64,000 nucleotides of DNA from Lingula anatina. Taxonomy: Eukaryota > Brachiopoda > Lingulata > Lingulida > Lingulidae. The translations under genes and the position numbers were made by a program. Location: positions 13,467 through 77,466 of the forward strand of contig NW_019775821.1 in assembly GCF_001039355.2 (NCBI RefSeq), written 5' to 3'. Shown in pieces: positions 13,380-25,823 of this stretch; within the stretch, counting starts at the first letter, position 1, and every line of letters starts with the position of its first letter. The notes below the pieces were generated by a model. It saw only the letters and a list, made by a program, of their open reading frames with translations, was not told where the DNA came from and searched no databases.

Positions 13380-14048
13380 ATTCGATACATACATGAATAA
13401 TATAATTAAAATGTTTGCCCTTGACTTGTCTCTTTCATATCAATTTAATTTGATATTTAAAGATCCACTCAATTCGTCTTTTTACCTTATTCCCCTTCAG
13501 AAGCGCAATATTTATAAACAAGCCCGCTAATTATGAGAGCTATCCACCACCAATTTTACGCCACGTTCCAGCCCTGCTCTCAAACTCTTAATCTGACATG
13601 TGTAAATACCGTAGTGAGCGCTTGCCGAGATCAAAGTAATTTAAAGACATATCCCGCAGCTGACGTACGCCCAATCCAAGCGTCTGCCAGGAGAAAATGT
13701 ATTTTGTTGTCTAATTTGCACTATTTACCTATCAGGTTGCCGTTCAAGTTATTCGGTTTAGAGGAGTATGGGGCAGATGTTATTGATGTATATGTTTGTT
13801 GCTAAAATATCTAAGTTGTAGGCACTCATAACTTTATTTTGAACACTTTTTACATCAAACTTCATTTTGTCCATCCAAAATCGATCAAGGTAATTGGTGT
13901 TATATAAGACTACACTTTTCCCCGGAAATATTCGGCTTTGTTAATTGCTTCAAAGTTTTCTTCAGTGACTATGGACGTGGCGTCCTTTGGTCAATCTTTG
14001 CCCATTTTGTCTGGCGCCACACCTTTAGGCCATCATTGAATTCAACCA

Positions 14049-14049
14049 T

Positions 14050-14096
<47 letters not shown>

Positions 14097-14097
14097 T
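14049..14097. repeat. (TTTA)n microsatellite
   Basis: About twelve uninterrupted TTTA units. Confidence 0.9.
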
Positions 14098-17000
14098 TCC
14101 TTCATTATTTTTATTGTTGATTGTCACATTAATGTTATACGAAATTCTATATATATGACCTCCTCAGGTTGCTTTGCACGTTTAAAACACCCCAGGTTGC
14201 AGAACAGGCCGAAATGATTTTAGCTTATGCCAAGTGTGAACGTTACTGGGATCCCGGTTCATGATGAGCATTTTGCGCCAATTTTTCCAATCTTGATGGA
14301 TACGAGCATCAGCTGTCCGTCCCGTGGATGAATGCAGCGGGGAGGATCATATATCATAATACGACATGCGCTACTAACGAGGTGAATCCAATGAGGATCA
14401 TCGAGCATTCCGCCAATGTGCTGTACCAGGCAATGGAAACACAAAACTGGATCAAAGCCCTCAATCAAATCATTCTGGTCGTGTATTTACGAATGCCAGT
14501 TTAATGTTAAGCTTAATTATCGCTGTGTAAGTGTTACAAAAATGTTCTTACGTTTCATAAATGGGCGTACATCGTCCGTTATACGTGGTTAAAAAGTTAC
14601 CATTAACATCGTCTAGATATTTGTCATTTGTTTCGTAGATGCAACTGCTTGTCATATTTGCCAAACTATTAGTAGATTGCTGTAATTCAGAAAATCACAG
14701 CACCTGGTGTGTATATCCATAGTCAATTAGGCGTGAAATATCATGTTCATTTCAACTGACGTATGTGTATGGTTTTGAATTATTATTATAATTGTGATTC
14801 ACAAGTGCAACTGCTTTCAATGTTTCTCCAGGCGTCACACCTACTGTATGTACATATCAGTTCCTATAATTTTATACATGTGAGCACCAGTTGCACAAGT
14901 CTCAAGTAAATGTGCTCAAGTATGAAAATACGTGCCAGTGGATTTACGATGGTAGACAATTAGAAAAGCTACCCTTTCTTTTCACTGCTTGACCCTTTCA
15001 AAACAACAACTTCAGTTGTCAGTAAACTAATTAATGAAGTACCAGCTATATAAGCACACTTCAGAATGTAGACCGTTTTCCCCGGTTTCAGCTAGTAGAC
15101 ACTGGTTTCTTATTGCGAACATTACCCGGTAGTGAATTCTAGATCTCTTTTCTTCGACATGCAGTAGCAAGCCGTAGGGTTCAGTGCAATCGAAAAAACT
15201 TTGTACAAAGTAAAGTAAACTGAAGCTTAATATAAACCTATAAAAACGTTCCACCCTCCAAAATAGAATTATATGTACTCTCAAAATTGCAAATCGTTAG
15301 TATGGTCTTGGATAATTCTGAACTGTCTTAGGTGCTTTCCCCCTTCGTGTATAGTTATTGTATCACAAGGAATATTATATATTTCTTATCCGATAACAGA
15401 CTATTAAACTACATGTGCCTCCGGTTTTCGGTATTGCGTTAGTATTTAGAGTGTGCAATTCCCTTACAGTGTTACAGCCACGGCGACGTAGTCGCCATTG
15501 ATGTTACATGCATATGTAATTTGCTTGGTGCGTTTCGCATTCACGTCTAAACAGAGCACCGCACGATGAAACCACTGTTAATTCTTCATTTGACAAAAAT
15601 AAAAACTCACTTCGATCCAAGTACGATTCAAGTAGCACTATGGGTTAATCTCAACAAATCTCACGGAGGTGTTACAAAATTAGCTTTATTTCAGCCAAAG
15701 GACCGCGGTATTGCCCTCTTGAATCCCCGTTACACTCGGAAATTGACCTGGGCACAACCTTAATACAACCAGAACAGTAAAATGTAGGAGAACATGAGAA
15801 CACATGCACTAGCAACGCTTAAAATATCACTTGCCTTTAACCATGGACTTTATTAGATTATGCGCATGATGAAAATGTCCAAAGAAATTGAACAAATTGT
15901 ACGTCAACGCGGCAACTTAAGCTACAAGGTAAGACATTCATCTAGATCATACTTTCACCTGGTTATCAACTGTACCCATACGCCGAGATCAGACGCTTTG
16001 TCTCCTCTTATCTTAGAAATCAAGACCACGCAGACACGCTCCAGCGCCGATAATGCCTATTTCTTGCTTAAAACCAATTAGCATTGAAGTATCAGTATTA
16101 ACACTGACATTTAACTAAATCGACAATTAAAGTCAGTACCCGATGAGGTGAGGTGAAACTTTTTATCATCTCCGTCTTAAACGATCTCACGCTGATTTCA
16201 CGTCTACAATGAGTGGTGATGTGCTGCGAAATTATGATGTCAGATAGAGCACAAAACGATGTATTGCACATGTCAATTTCTCATAGAAATACCTGAATTG
16301 TCATTGGAATCAATTCTTAATCGACTGCATCAAATTTGATCATAGGTTTCCTTTTGCGTTGCGATAGAGAGGCGTTATTCTTAACAAACATTCGGTAAAA
16401 CAACATTATAATTTGTGAGACAGTTTCCTATAAAGTATACAGAATCCTCCAGCCCATGCGTTCCGTATACAGGTAAAAAAAAGACTGCACGTCGTTCAGC
16501 GGTAGTATATTTGGTGTGCCCTTTAATTTTGCATAACAGATTAATGGTTTTCTGTAGAAATAATGAACATATCAGTACGTATTTTATCAACTGTATTTCC
16601 CACGACCAAATGTTTCGATATATATTGTTACTGGGTATGCGTTACTAAATTAACCATTCACGAAAGAACGTTATGTTAATGAGGTGATCAATGACCAGCT
16701 GCTTATAGTTATAAGAATGACGTTTTCTTTTCTGACAAAAAGACGGATAAAGGTAAGTACATGTACTAATATAATATATGCTTGTCTAGTGATAGAATAG
16801 AGCGTTCCAATCTGAACGATTTGAATAATGTACGTGTTAATTTCTATAATCAGAAGCACCACAGATGGCGTAAACATCCCCAAATTTACGCTAATACTGA
16901 TAAGAAAGAAACTAAATGTGTTAAGTAGACTAATAATACAACTGTTTAACAGTCAATAGTTGGTGTACAATAACGGCTGGAGATATTCAGGGAAACATGC

Positions 17001-18592
17001 AACCTACCTTCCTCATTGCGGCATCTCCGCGTGTATATCTTTGTGGTAAAACGCTTGTCTTCAGCGACCTTTTTGTATCATGCTCAGCTGGTACCGAAGT
17101 GCTTTCTCCCTCCAAAAAATCACTTTGTGGTTCCAAGACACAAATGCCACGAAATATAAACAATCTCAAAGTAGTTTACACAGTTGTGTGAGCGCGCACC
17201 TGTGTTATCAGGTCTGTCGTGATATTTTGACCCCAAGTGACCCAGGAAATTGAATAACTTCGGGTATTGACCAACGACCTAATACAACACAGGTTCGAAT
17301 CTCCTGCGGCCAATGTTACCAGTCAGGGTTCAGCTTAGAACTTCATTGAGCACAAAACTAAGTCACCTGTGCCCCGAAACCAGCAGTTAAGCCCATTAGT
17401 GTCCGGGGTGATTACCGTGCGTAGGTGGGTGTTGCTCTTTCTGATAGATCACGTGTGCGGCTGTTACTGTTGTTATTCATTGGATACTAAAACTTAGTTA
17501 ACGATTGCTGAATGGGAAACATATCGTAGTTTGACCAGAGAGACCTCCGTTTCACAAGATAAAGGAAAGGTTGTTTGTAGACTTTTTAACTTGTTAAGAG
17601 GTTTTGAGTGTGTATTCTACCCCTTCACGGGAGCACCAACAATGCAAATAGCACAGTTTTGGGTGTTAAATGAAGAATAGACATAATTGTGGATAGTTTA
17701 TACAGAAGCGTCATTATATGCATCTTATTAAATGATATGAGCAAATGGAACGTGTCTGGTCGGTGCTTGCTGAACATAGTAAATGACATTGTGAATAAAA
17801 TATAGGATGAAAAAAAAGAAATAGTATGCACAAAACAGGCAGACTTAGTGGAAAGGACTTCCTTGATAGCACAGCTTTCTGTCTTCTCTTAACCACGATG
17901 GGCAACGAGCCTCTCGGTGAGAAATAGGTGTATTAATATAAAGATAAGCAACAACGAAGCTCTGAATAACGTGGCCAAAACATGCCGTGCAGCTGTAACC
18001 CACTGCAGTTCCATGTATGCCTCTACACCAGTTGTAAATGATTCGCGATGTATAAATATCGTATGCTACAAAATAGACAAAATCTACTTTATCTAAGACT
18101 CCCCCCTGCTGCGAAAATCTGTATCAAATATTGATAATGATGCCGTCGGCGTTTCGTCGATTGCATTGCTTTACCACATAGAACTGCACTCTGCAGAGGA
18201 AAGCGTGTTTTCCCTTGCTAAGGTGCCCCAGTGAAAAGTCATGTACATGTATGTTTGCACTGCTAAACGTAGAGACATCATACTATTGCAGTTATAATTC
18301 TGGTGCTCGTTATTTAAAATGCAAAGGAAATACTAAACATTGCTTTGGCTAATTTTTTAATTGCCATAAAGAACTAGCGGGATAGTCTCATGAAACCATC
18401 AGTTTTGTAATGAAATTTCATTTTAATACACAATATTTGTATGAACTAGAACAAACAATACAAGGCTAGATATTTAAGTCAACAATGAATGATTTACGTC
18501 TAAAAAGTAAATTGTTAAAGATTATGCATCTTCGGTTCATTTTATTTATACTTTGATGGTGACTAGAACGTATACTTGCATAGTAGTTGATA

Positions 18593-18617
18593 TAATAATA
18601 ATAATAATAATAATAAT
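18593..18617. repeat. (AAT)n microsatellite
   Basis: About eight AAT units. Confidence 0.85.
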
Positions 18618-18799
18618 ATTTTTTGTTTCTTTTTTCACTGAGATTTATTTCATTTTTGTTTTTTGAGAATCAACTAAATTCTTATCGAAGTTACCAAAGT
18701 GCGGTGATTCTGACAAAATTCTTTCCATGATTTAAATGAAATAATGTTCTGCGTTGAAAAATCGGCATTGAGGTTTCGTTACCAACATTCCCAAAGCTT

Positions 18800-18895
18800 G
18801 CCCAACAAGCCCCTTCACCTTTTACCAGAGTGCTCGTTTTAACGTACAGTTTGGTAAAGATACACATGGAATGTTAGGAGTTTTGGTCAATTTCC
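18800..18895. repeat. dispersed ~100-bp repeat, copy 1
   Basis: This stretch, with the core ACCAGAGTGCTCG and ending GGTCAATTTCC, has a diverged relative at 36128-36226. There the copy is bracketed by a 19-20 bp target-site-like duplication, so the sequence is probably a short retroposed element. Confidence 0.6.
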
Positions 18896-19299
18896 AAACG
18901 GCTAAGAGTAAGCGGTCAGTTTCTTCTCTGACGCCGCAGATTTTGTTTCAATAAAGGTCGCATTTTTGCCTCATCAAAGGGATTCCTGTCTATATTGGAT
19001 TATATTATGAAGCTAACCCTTTTGTTGTCACCTGCCTTAAATTCATGACATGGCAATGTAGGTCTATTCCGGCCTTATACTACCAAGTGTAAGATCTCAA
19101 TACATTACTCAGATTTCATTTCGCTAATTCTTGTCTATTATTTTCAATTTAGTTTCACTGTTTTGCCTTGTAATTACAGGCAAACTGTTAAAAAGGTTGT
19201 GTTGATATAAAACACCCCTTTTGACACTGCATGAGATAACCTTTGAACCAAGTTCCTACATCCCTAGTATGCTTTACATGAACATACCCCTGTGTGTGC

Positions 19300-19302
<3 letters not shown>

Positions 19303-19343
<41 letters not shown>
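19303..19343. repeat. (TG)n microsatellite
   Basis: About twenty TG units. The minus-strand frame through it reads Thr-His repeats and is not a gene. Confidence 0.9.
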
Positions 19344-19346
<3 letters not shown>

Positions 19347-20544
19347 AAATAAATGTGGAAAAAGTGAACCAAAGACATCATTCAAATTATATCCATGTAA
19401 GCTATTTTCCACCTTTAAATGAACGAGAAGGGGGTATATGTAGCAAAATGATGAACATGTTTTCTGCACGGCATGTTGTACGTTGCACTCTCGCATTTGG
19501 GCGCTAAAGATAGATTGAGCATTTGCTCTCCAACTTATGTCACTGCAATGTTGTGTACAAGGAAGTATTGTAAATGTATAAATTCTAGCCACTGTTTTTT
19601 TTAAAGCTTTAAAAACTAATGCATTAGTCTATTATATATGTACTTAACCCTTCGAAACTGTGTGTCCTACCAATTCATTTCTCGAAGTATATCAGCGTTC
19701 TTTAGACGGATACTTTTCTAGCATTAAAAGAACACAGCCCTGAAGACACTACTAGTACGAAGCACAGAGCCCATTGAGCGAAATCGGGGATCCCGTTCTA
19801 TTTCTCTAACTGAGCACTATACAGTATATCCTAGTCCCCTTACGAGTGTGCACTATTTGTTTAATAATGTCCGGGTCGACTTCACAGTCCACATTAAAAT
19901 GGTAAAGATTACGGAAAATGAAATTTATTCTGCTCGCGACCACTTTTGTCTCAGTGCTTAGCAAAATAATATTAATAAAGGCAATTAACATAAACATAAT
20001 CAGTTCTCATTTGATATTACTTATAAAACATCAAATTGTATTTTAAAGAAGTAACAATAACGCTTTTGTTTAGCGGAATCTCAGATAATAGACTAAATGT
20101 TTAATTTTTCTGTAAATTAAGATTATATACTTTTATATTTATTTCAAGTTAATATTTTCACCTACACAGTGACTTTTATTATATGCATTGCTATTGTTAG
20201 AAATCATTGTTTTAATTTCTATATTTTGTTTAGATGGAAAACTATATATTGAGTATACTAAATTGACAGGGCGTTGTATTCAATCATACAATACATTCAA
20301 CATTTTACATGCTTTAATATAATTAAAAATAGTTATTTCCCCCAAATATGTTTTATAAATAACAGGCATTACCTTAATATCAAACAACCATCCGAACGTT
20401 TTCATCTAAATATTAGAAATTTCAGCTTAAATTGTTGGTGAATTTTGACCTATTTCTAATGAAGCAAGACTTTGTTTACATGTGCCTTAATCAAGAAAGC
20501 ATAAATAAGTGTGTTCTTCTACTAATTCAAATGATGAGCATTTC

Positions 20545-20594
20545 TCTCCCCTACCCCCCCTACCCCCCCCCCCACCCCACACACACACACACAC
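20545..20594. repeat. C-rich / (CA)n low-complexity tract
   Basis: CTACCCCCCC-type runs followed by about eight CA units, 185 bp beyond the stop codon of the minus-strand TRIM gene. Confidence 0.8.
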
Positions 20595-20778
20595 TATCAA
20601 AGAGGGCATATTTTGACTGCTACCTATAGGTTCGCAAGTTAGATAATTTTCTTAAATAAAACAGTTGGGGCTCCAAATTTTTTCATAAGTATTATACTAT
20701 ATCATGTTATCAAATCATTCACTAAATACGCATATCCTTATCAAACAATATTTTTAATATGTTGGTTTCATGTCACCG

Positions 20779-22968
20779 CTATTCTATAAACCTATACGTG
20801 GATATTTTTCCTCTAGCGGTTCCAACGACAAGCTCTCCGTTACTGTTGACATCGACTGACAAAGGATATCTTATATCGTCAATCCATGTCAAAATTCTAC
20901 GTAGAAAACGTCCGTCTGAACCAAGGACAATCACCCTGTCATTACGACAGTCAGCTATGAATATGCGTCCAAACATGTCTACGCATATTCCTCGTGGATC
21001 ATCCAGTTCCTCGTCCCCGCTTTCAATCTGATCTCGCAATCCGTATTGGAACCTGCCGTCACCCTTGGGTGTCACTGCATACACACTGTGGGTCAAGTAG
21101 TCGCTGACTATGATTGCATTGATCCCGTAGTGGTATGCACAGCGTAGTGCACCTTTACTGCACATTGGGATAGCAATTCTTTGAACAAGTTGAAAAGATA
21201 CCATGTCGTACATACAGATGCACTGTGCACCACTATCACACACGTACACTGTACCCTCTGTACGGTCCACAGTGACACCCCAGGGGTCAGACATATCACC
21301 CTGACCAAAACATCGGATAACCTGGCCTGACGTTGAATACAGTCTACAGCATTTATCTCTGCATGTGACCACGAATCTATCGTAACTGACTGTAGTGATA
21401 TGCCTCGCTTTTCCCTCTATACTGATCTCACGATTACATTGGCCTGTGCTGAAGAATATGGACACTTTAATACCATGTACAACTAAATAGCACCCGTTAT
21501 CTATGCACTGGATATCCCACGACCAACCCTTCACGATAAAACAGGTTCCCCGCTTTGCTCTTCCAAGGGATTTGGCTTTCTGAAATTCTTTCAGTACGGG
21601 AAAGTACGCTCTTTCTTGATTCAATCTTCCAAAACATGCATCCAAGGGACCCCGGTATGTTTTGGTCGTAATGGAGCCCGGTTTGATGGTCAGTGGCCGT
21701 GGTTCAGGGATTTTAGGCAACTGAAGCACGACATCCATATTTGTTTGCCCTGGTGTAAACGTTATGTCGGTGATTTCAGTATCAAAGACTGGTTCTACGT
21801 TTTGTAACTCCTGAATTCTAGTTTGGAGTATTTTAGAGTGGGTCATGACCTCGATGTCAGAACCGGTGTTTGTGAGCTGCTGAGCGAAATCATGAATGGT
21901 CTGAATCGAAATCTTATTCATTTCTAGCCTGTCCTTTTCAGCTTCTAAAGTCTTCACCTGCGTGGACGTTAGTCCCTTAACTTCTTCCGATATTGTGTTG
22001 CTTTTTTCATCTAAACATCTTTTCATTTTGGTGTAATCAGACTGTACTTTTGTTCGATACGTTTCCAAATGCTGCTTGACATCGAGCAAATAGGCGTCCG
22101 TCTGTTCGCGTACATACTTCTCTACTTGCTGGTAATAATCGGTGAGTTCTCTTTCAATAGTTTTACTGTTTTTACTTATCTGCTTTGTCATAGCTAATTT
22201 CTGAGAATCCACCAAACGAAGAATCTTTGTCTGATTTTCTGTCAGCCTCTCTTCCGTTCGTACAATGGTTTTCTCCACCTTTTCAAAACGAGACAGTTTC
22301 CCGTTTGGAAGACATCTCAGTTTTGCTTGTATTATCACCCGCTGAGCCTTCACCACATCTGCAATTTTTTCGAAGTCGTGTTTACTGTGAGTTTCCAAAA
22401 TACAATCTCTACATGCCACGGTGTCATCCTCTTTACAATAGAATTTTAGCAACTCGCCGTCGTGATTTTCGCAGTATTGAGCAATATGTAATATCTGACG
22501 TAACTGAGTTTGTTTGTTAGCTGGGTTAACTGATATATCGATTTGTGACTGAGGTACAAAGTGATGATCAGTTAATGCTGGGATGCTATCATGCAATTCA
22601 CGACATGTAGCGCACAGTTGGTTGGTTTTGGGACAACCTTGGCACAGCAAAGTGGCCTCTTTATGCTTACAATACTCACAAAGTCTACCCTCTGGCGCTT
22701 TCTGATCTCTCATGAAGTCTGTTACTTTTCTTAAGAAAAAGTTTTTCACGAGAGTGTCTAACCCACCGGGTGGTACGGGGGCCTCTTGGCGACACACGGG
22801 GCAGAAGAACTTGTTCTGGACACCATTCTTGGCTGCATGGTCAGCAATGCATTCCAGACAGAATGTGTGGTAACATGGGAGCACTCTCGGGTCTTTATAT
22901 TCCCCCAGGCATATATGACACGTTAGAAAGTTCTCACTGAAGGCACTGCACATCTCTTTCGAAGCCAT
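20779..22968 (-). CDS. TRIM2/3/56-like RING-B-box-coiled-coil-NHL protein
   Basis: A single uninterrupted exon encodes 729 residues. The N-terminal RING is a C3HC4 finger with ligands at C17, C20, C32, H34, C37, C40, C56 and C59, as expected of a ubiquitin E3 ligase. B-box 1 follows at about 97-136 (C97, C100, C109, C112, C119, C122). B-box 2 is at about 166-197 (C166, H169, C178, C186, C189, H194, H197). A charged coiled-coil stretch spans about 210-370. The last 270 residues carry repeats with the DPxGVxVD...VYVCDSG and DPRGICVD...IFIADCRNDRV signatures of NHL beta-propeller blades. The architecture is that of TRIM2/TRIM3/TRIM56/TRIM71 relatives, which are often expanded as intronless copies in molluscs. 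The start is the first Met of the frame, 16 codons before the first RING cysteine. The substrate is unknown; a cytoplasmic E3 role in innate defence is inference. No defect is seen. Confidence 0.93.
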   Translation of the reverse strand: MASKEMCSAFSENFLTCHICLGEYKDPRVLPCYHTFCLECIADHAAKNGVQNKFFCPVCRQEAPVPPGGLDTLVKNFFLRKVTDFMRDQKAPEGRLCEYCKHKEATLLCQGCPKTNQLCATCRELHDSIPALTDHHFVPQSQIDISVNPANKQTQLRQILHIAQYCENHDGELLKFYCKEDDTVACRDCILETHSKHDFEKIADVVKAQRVIIQAKLRCLPNGKLSRFEKVEKTIVRTEERLTENQTKILRLVDSQKLAMTKQISKNSKTIERELTDYYQQVEKYVREQTDAYLLDVKQHLETYRTKVQSDYTKMKRCLDEKSNTISEEVKGLTSTQVKTLEAEKDRLEMNKISIQTIHDFAQQLTNTGSDIEVMTHSKILQTRIQELQNVEPVFDTEITDITFTPGQTNMDVVLQLPKIPEPRPLTIKPGSITTKTYRGPLDACFGRLNQERAYFPVLKEFQKAKSLGRAKRGTCFIVKGWSWDIQCIDNGCYLVVHGIKVSIFFSTGQCNREISIEGKARHITTVSYDRFVVTCRDKCCRLYSTSGQVIRCFGQGDMSDPWGVTVDRTEGTVYVCDSGAQCICMYDMVSFQLVQRIAIPMCSKGALRCAYHYGINAIIVSDYLTHSVYAVTPKGDGRFQYGLRDQIESGDEELDDPRGICVDMFGRIFIADCRNDRVIVLGSDGRFLRRILTWIDDIRYPLSVDVNSNGELVVGTARGKISTYRFIE

Positions 22969-23767
22969 TGCAATAGTATATTAGCGCCCAGTGTGGGCAC
23001 AGCGCTCCGCCCCTACACGCCGACCGGGGCTCTACAGCTGCCAAAGCCGTTACGAAAGCTTATATATCATTAAATTAGTTATCTATGCTAATTAAAGTTG
23101 CCACCAGATCAACACGATCATAATCAGGTGTTGTTGCCAATAACCAAGACGGTGTCAAATTTTAGTGTACCAATTGAGTGTTTGCCATATCAATGATACA
23201 CTGTGAGGGGTGACATTCCATTGACGTGCCTTAATGCTCAAAACTCCCCCTAGAAGGGAAGAACCGTTCCTTGACATTTGCAGGGCACCCACACCTTGCA
23301 TCACGTTTACCCTAACCTGCACGAATTCAATGGAGATCGGACTCTCTGTTATACAGACTTGTGTGACGTCTCTCGTAGCGGTCCTAATTATACGCCTAGG
23401 CGACATACGAGACTAGGAAGCTCGCATTATTCCGCGGGAGGTGGTTGGGGCTACATGTAATTTATTAGCAGTTAGGAAGAAACTCCATATATCGGTAATG
23501 ATTTTTTTTCTTTTTTTTTTTTAGAAAGCAATAGTGACAGACAAAACATGGTGAATTCCTACTGCTAGGCAATAGGCTGTAACTTTTGAGTAAACAAAGT
23601 GAAAATATCAGTGAATAAATTGTCAGCTTTCCTTAGTTACCGCACCTCAGTCGTCATTATTTCTGACCTCCCTGTCCCCATACATTGCTTGGGTAGACTT
23701 TGGGATATAACGGATGCTCTCCATTGTTTTTCATCTATACTACCTTAATATTGTCACCGATTGTTCC

Positions 23768-23810
<43 letters not shown>

Positions 23811-24880
23811 TTATTTGCTATAATTGCAACCCAAAGGTTGAAGTTTTACAATGTATCATAAATAAAATCATAAGGTACTTAAAAGTAACTAAATTTTATA
23901 AACTAAAAGACAAAAGCTTTAAAACAAGACTTATAAGACAATTTGGAGCAGTATTTTACATGAGATTTAAAATACTGTGCATTAGATTCATCACAATCAG
24001 ATGATGTTGTCAATCATGAGGCGGTGCCAAAGTCCCCAATCTATTACACTACATCTACAGGTGCCAAGGTCCATGTTAATAAATATTGATGCATTGTTTG
24101 ATAAAGTTGTCGATACACAGCACTGTCAGGGCGATATCAAGGCACAGCGTGATATGTCAGTGATACGTGGGTAGCAGTGGTGTGCCGGGTGATTCTGGAG
24201 GGGGGTTACTCTTACAGGACCAAGTCACATGTGACGAGCACGAAAACAGGGAAAGTTGTTTCTATTATTGGTGACTTCACACAGATAAACAACAGATGGA
24301 TAATGTTATCATCATCATCATAATCATTATTATTGTCATTATAAATAATTTTCTACCGCCCCCCTTTCAGCAGATATCTCCGTTTGCCGGAGGTGACTTC
24401 AGGGGCTACTACCGGGTACATGGGTTCATCACAACAACGCACATGTTCACAGTTCTCCCTTCGTGATTGTTTTTTTTTTTTTTTTTTTCAGAAACGCAAT
24501 TTTCTAAGGATGGAACAACCATCCATGAGCCCTAATACTATGTTTGATGGTAGTATATCGAGACAATAAAACAACCTATGAATAGAATAATCAGAATCTT
24601 ACAGTACCGCCCCTTTTAAATATATTTCACAACGACAGCTTAAAAGTGTCTGAATAAAAGTATCCGAATTTATTTTCCAGAAAATTAATTCATCATAATT
24701 TTTCAAGGAAGCGAGCGAACAATTAGCTTAATGCAACTAGAGCTGTACAATTTGTCAGCAAGTTAAAAAGCACGTATTTTAGCACAACAGCGTATATAAT
24801 ATATTTGCCGCTAATGATATTGCAGTATTGCAGTGGAAAGCCTCTGCTTCTTCCAACAAAAATTGCAGGGTGTGAACAGA
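22969..24880. other. intergenic between the TRIM and C1q genes
   Basis: The 5' flank of the TRIM gene, with a relatively GC-rich segment at about 22,980-23,460 that might include its promoter. Beyond that are an (AAT)n tract, a T19 run (24469-24488) and plain AT-rich DNA. The small frames at 23155-23460 show no domain. Confidence 0.5.
23768..23811. repeat. (AAT)n microsatellite
   Basis: About fourteen AAT units, followed by TTTATTTGCTATAATTGCAA. This may be the simple-repeat tail of a non-LTR retroposon lying to the right on the opposite strand, but I cannot identify it. Confidence 0.85.
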
Positions 24881-25094
24881 AAGCCACGGTGTTAATGCTG
24901 CTGTTGTCTGGAAAGAGCTGGTATATCAACAGTAAGCCACGGGGTAAACGCTGCTGTTGTCTGGATAGAGCTGGTAACATCAACGTAAACCCACGGTCTT
25001 GATGCTGCTATTGTCTGGATAGAACTGGTAACGTCAGTAGGAATTCAAGCCACGGTCTTGATGCTGCTTGTGTCTGGATACAGCTGGTAACCGG
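24881..25094. repeat. tandem repeats derived from the C1q C-terminal codons
   Basis: Units begin at about 24881, 24934, 24987 and 25047 (spacing 53, 53 and 60 bp). Each carries AAGCCACGG, GATGCTGCT and TGTCTGGATAGAGCTGGTA variants. The unit at 25047 is the end of the C1q coding exon on the minus strand (YQLYPDTSSIKTVA). The next unit still reads YQLFPDNSSINTVAF in one frame. The repeat therefore arose from coding sequence and extends downstream of the gene. Confidence 0.85.
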
Positions 25095-25823
25095 TGAACG
25101 TGCTGTGGAACTTCCCGGGATGGTTATGAAGAGCGTGGCCTCCAACTAAATCAATCCACACCTCGTCTCCCTCTGCTAGCCGCAAAGCAATAGCATTACT
25201 GCCTGTCGCAAACCCAGTGGAAGGTTTACCATACCCAGTATTCTTTATCACACCATTGTGGTTCAATCTGACATATACGGGCTTGCTGTAGTAGCTGAGA
25301 CTATGGTAATGGAAGACATAGACTCCTGAAGTCGGAGAGGTGAATATCCCGGTGTATTTATTATAACCGTTGTCATCGTTGAGAAAGACGGTGCCGTAGA
25401 TAACCACAGCGTTACCTTTCCCCGTCTGGTCAAGATCATTTGATCTCCCCGCCTAGAACGCTACCAGTCCGTAGGCTGAAAGGATATTGGAATCATAATA
25501 TAGTTGTAATTGTATAATAGTATTGCAGATTTTTTCTGTAGCCAAACAAAAAATATTGCATATGTTGGTTTATAATCTATTATATATCCTAAGGGGACTT
25601 CGTTACCAATGCTTCAGTGCTGCTGCTGTCACCTTTACAACTTGCCCCCTTTGCATGAAAATCGTTACTTAACTGAAATTGCGATTATTTCAAGGTCATT
25701 TTTAAACGAGAGTTTTAATGATTTACAGACTTGAAAGCGACAATTCTTGTGATACGTACCAGAGCACGTGCCCATATCCAGCGTTGCCACTAGCAGTACA
25801 ACTAACATGGCGCGTGTGATCAT
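25045..25823 (-). pseudogene. secreted C1q-domain protein, two exons, premature stop
   Basis: Exon 1 (25823-25760) encodes a signal peptide, MITRAMLVVLLVATLDMGTC, and ends in a GTACGT donor at phase 1. Exon 2 (25475-25045) follows a TTTCAG acceptor and encodes a single C1q/TNF-like domain. Its frame reads AYGLVAF, a stop, then the AGRS segment. The rest holds the core motif VxFLNDDNGYNKYTGIFTSPxSGVYVFHYHS and the end GKFHSTFTGYQLYP, all typical of small secreted C1q-domain proteins of invertebrates, where they act as humoral lectin-like recognition molecules. The stop is TAG at 25455-25453, where the family normally has Ser in VAFSAG. The frame is open from there to the TGA at 25047-25045. 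One TCG/TCA-to-TAG change would explain it, so this is either a recent pseudogene, a null allele or a base error. Without the stop it would be about 165 residues. Confidence 0.82.

Larger units (their letters stand above)
7580..20778. other. gene-poor region with repeats, no supportable gene
   Basis: Thirteen kilobases without a supportable gene. All open frames are under 135 codons, and the longest (19188-19592 minus) translates a (TG)n microsatellite. The Tc1 transposase remnant near 12.2 kb is the only recognisable protein-derived sequence. The rest is microsatellites, short duplications and plain AT-rich sequence. Confidence 0.6.

Noticed and set aside
14259-14468. Minus-strand frame MIEGFDPVLCFHCLVQHIGG...
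   Set aside because: Looks faintly like a transposon fragment, but I cannot name the family from 69 residues.
17270-17330. GGTTCGAATCT near 17.29 kb resembling a tRNA B-box
   Set aside because: The T-arm stem does not pair properly and no acceptor stem or A-box is visible at the right distance; at best a tRNA-derived SINE scrap.
19188-19592. 134-codon minus-strand open frame
   Set aside because: Runs through the (TG)n tract giving Thr-His repeats; no family resemblance.
20545-20630. CRISPR-like or regulatory C/CA tract
   Set aside because: No spacer-repeat architecture; eukaryotic low-complexity sequence.
21616-22520. Plus-strand frames inside the TRIM gene
   Set aside because: Antisense shadows of an intact 729-codon gene.
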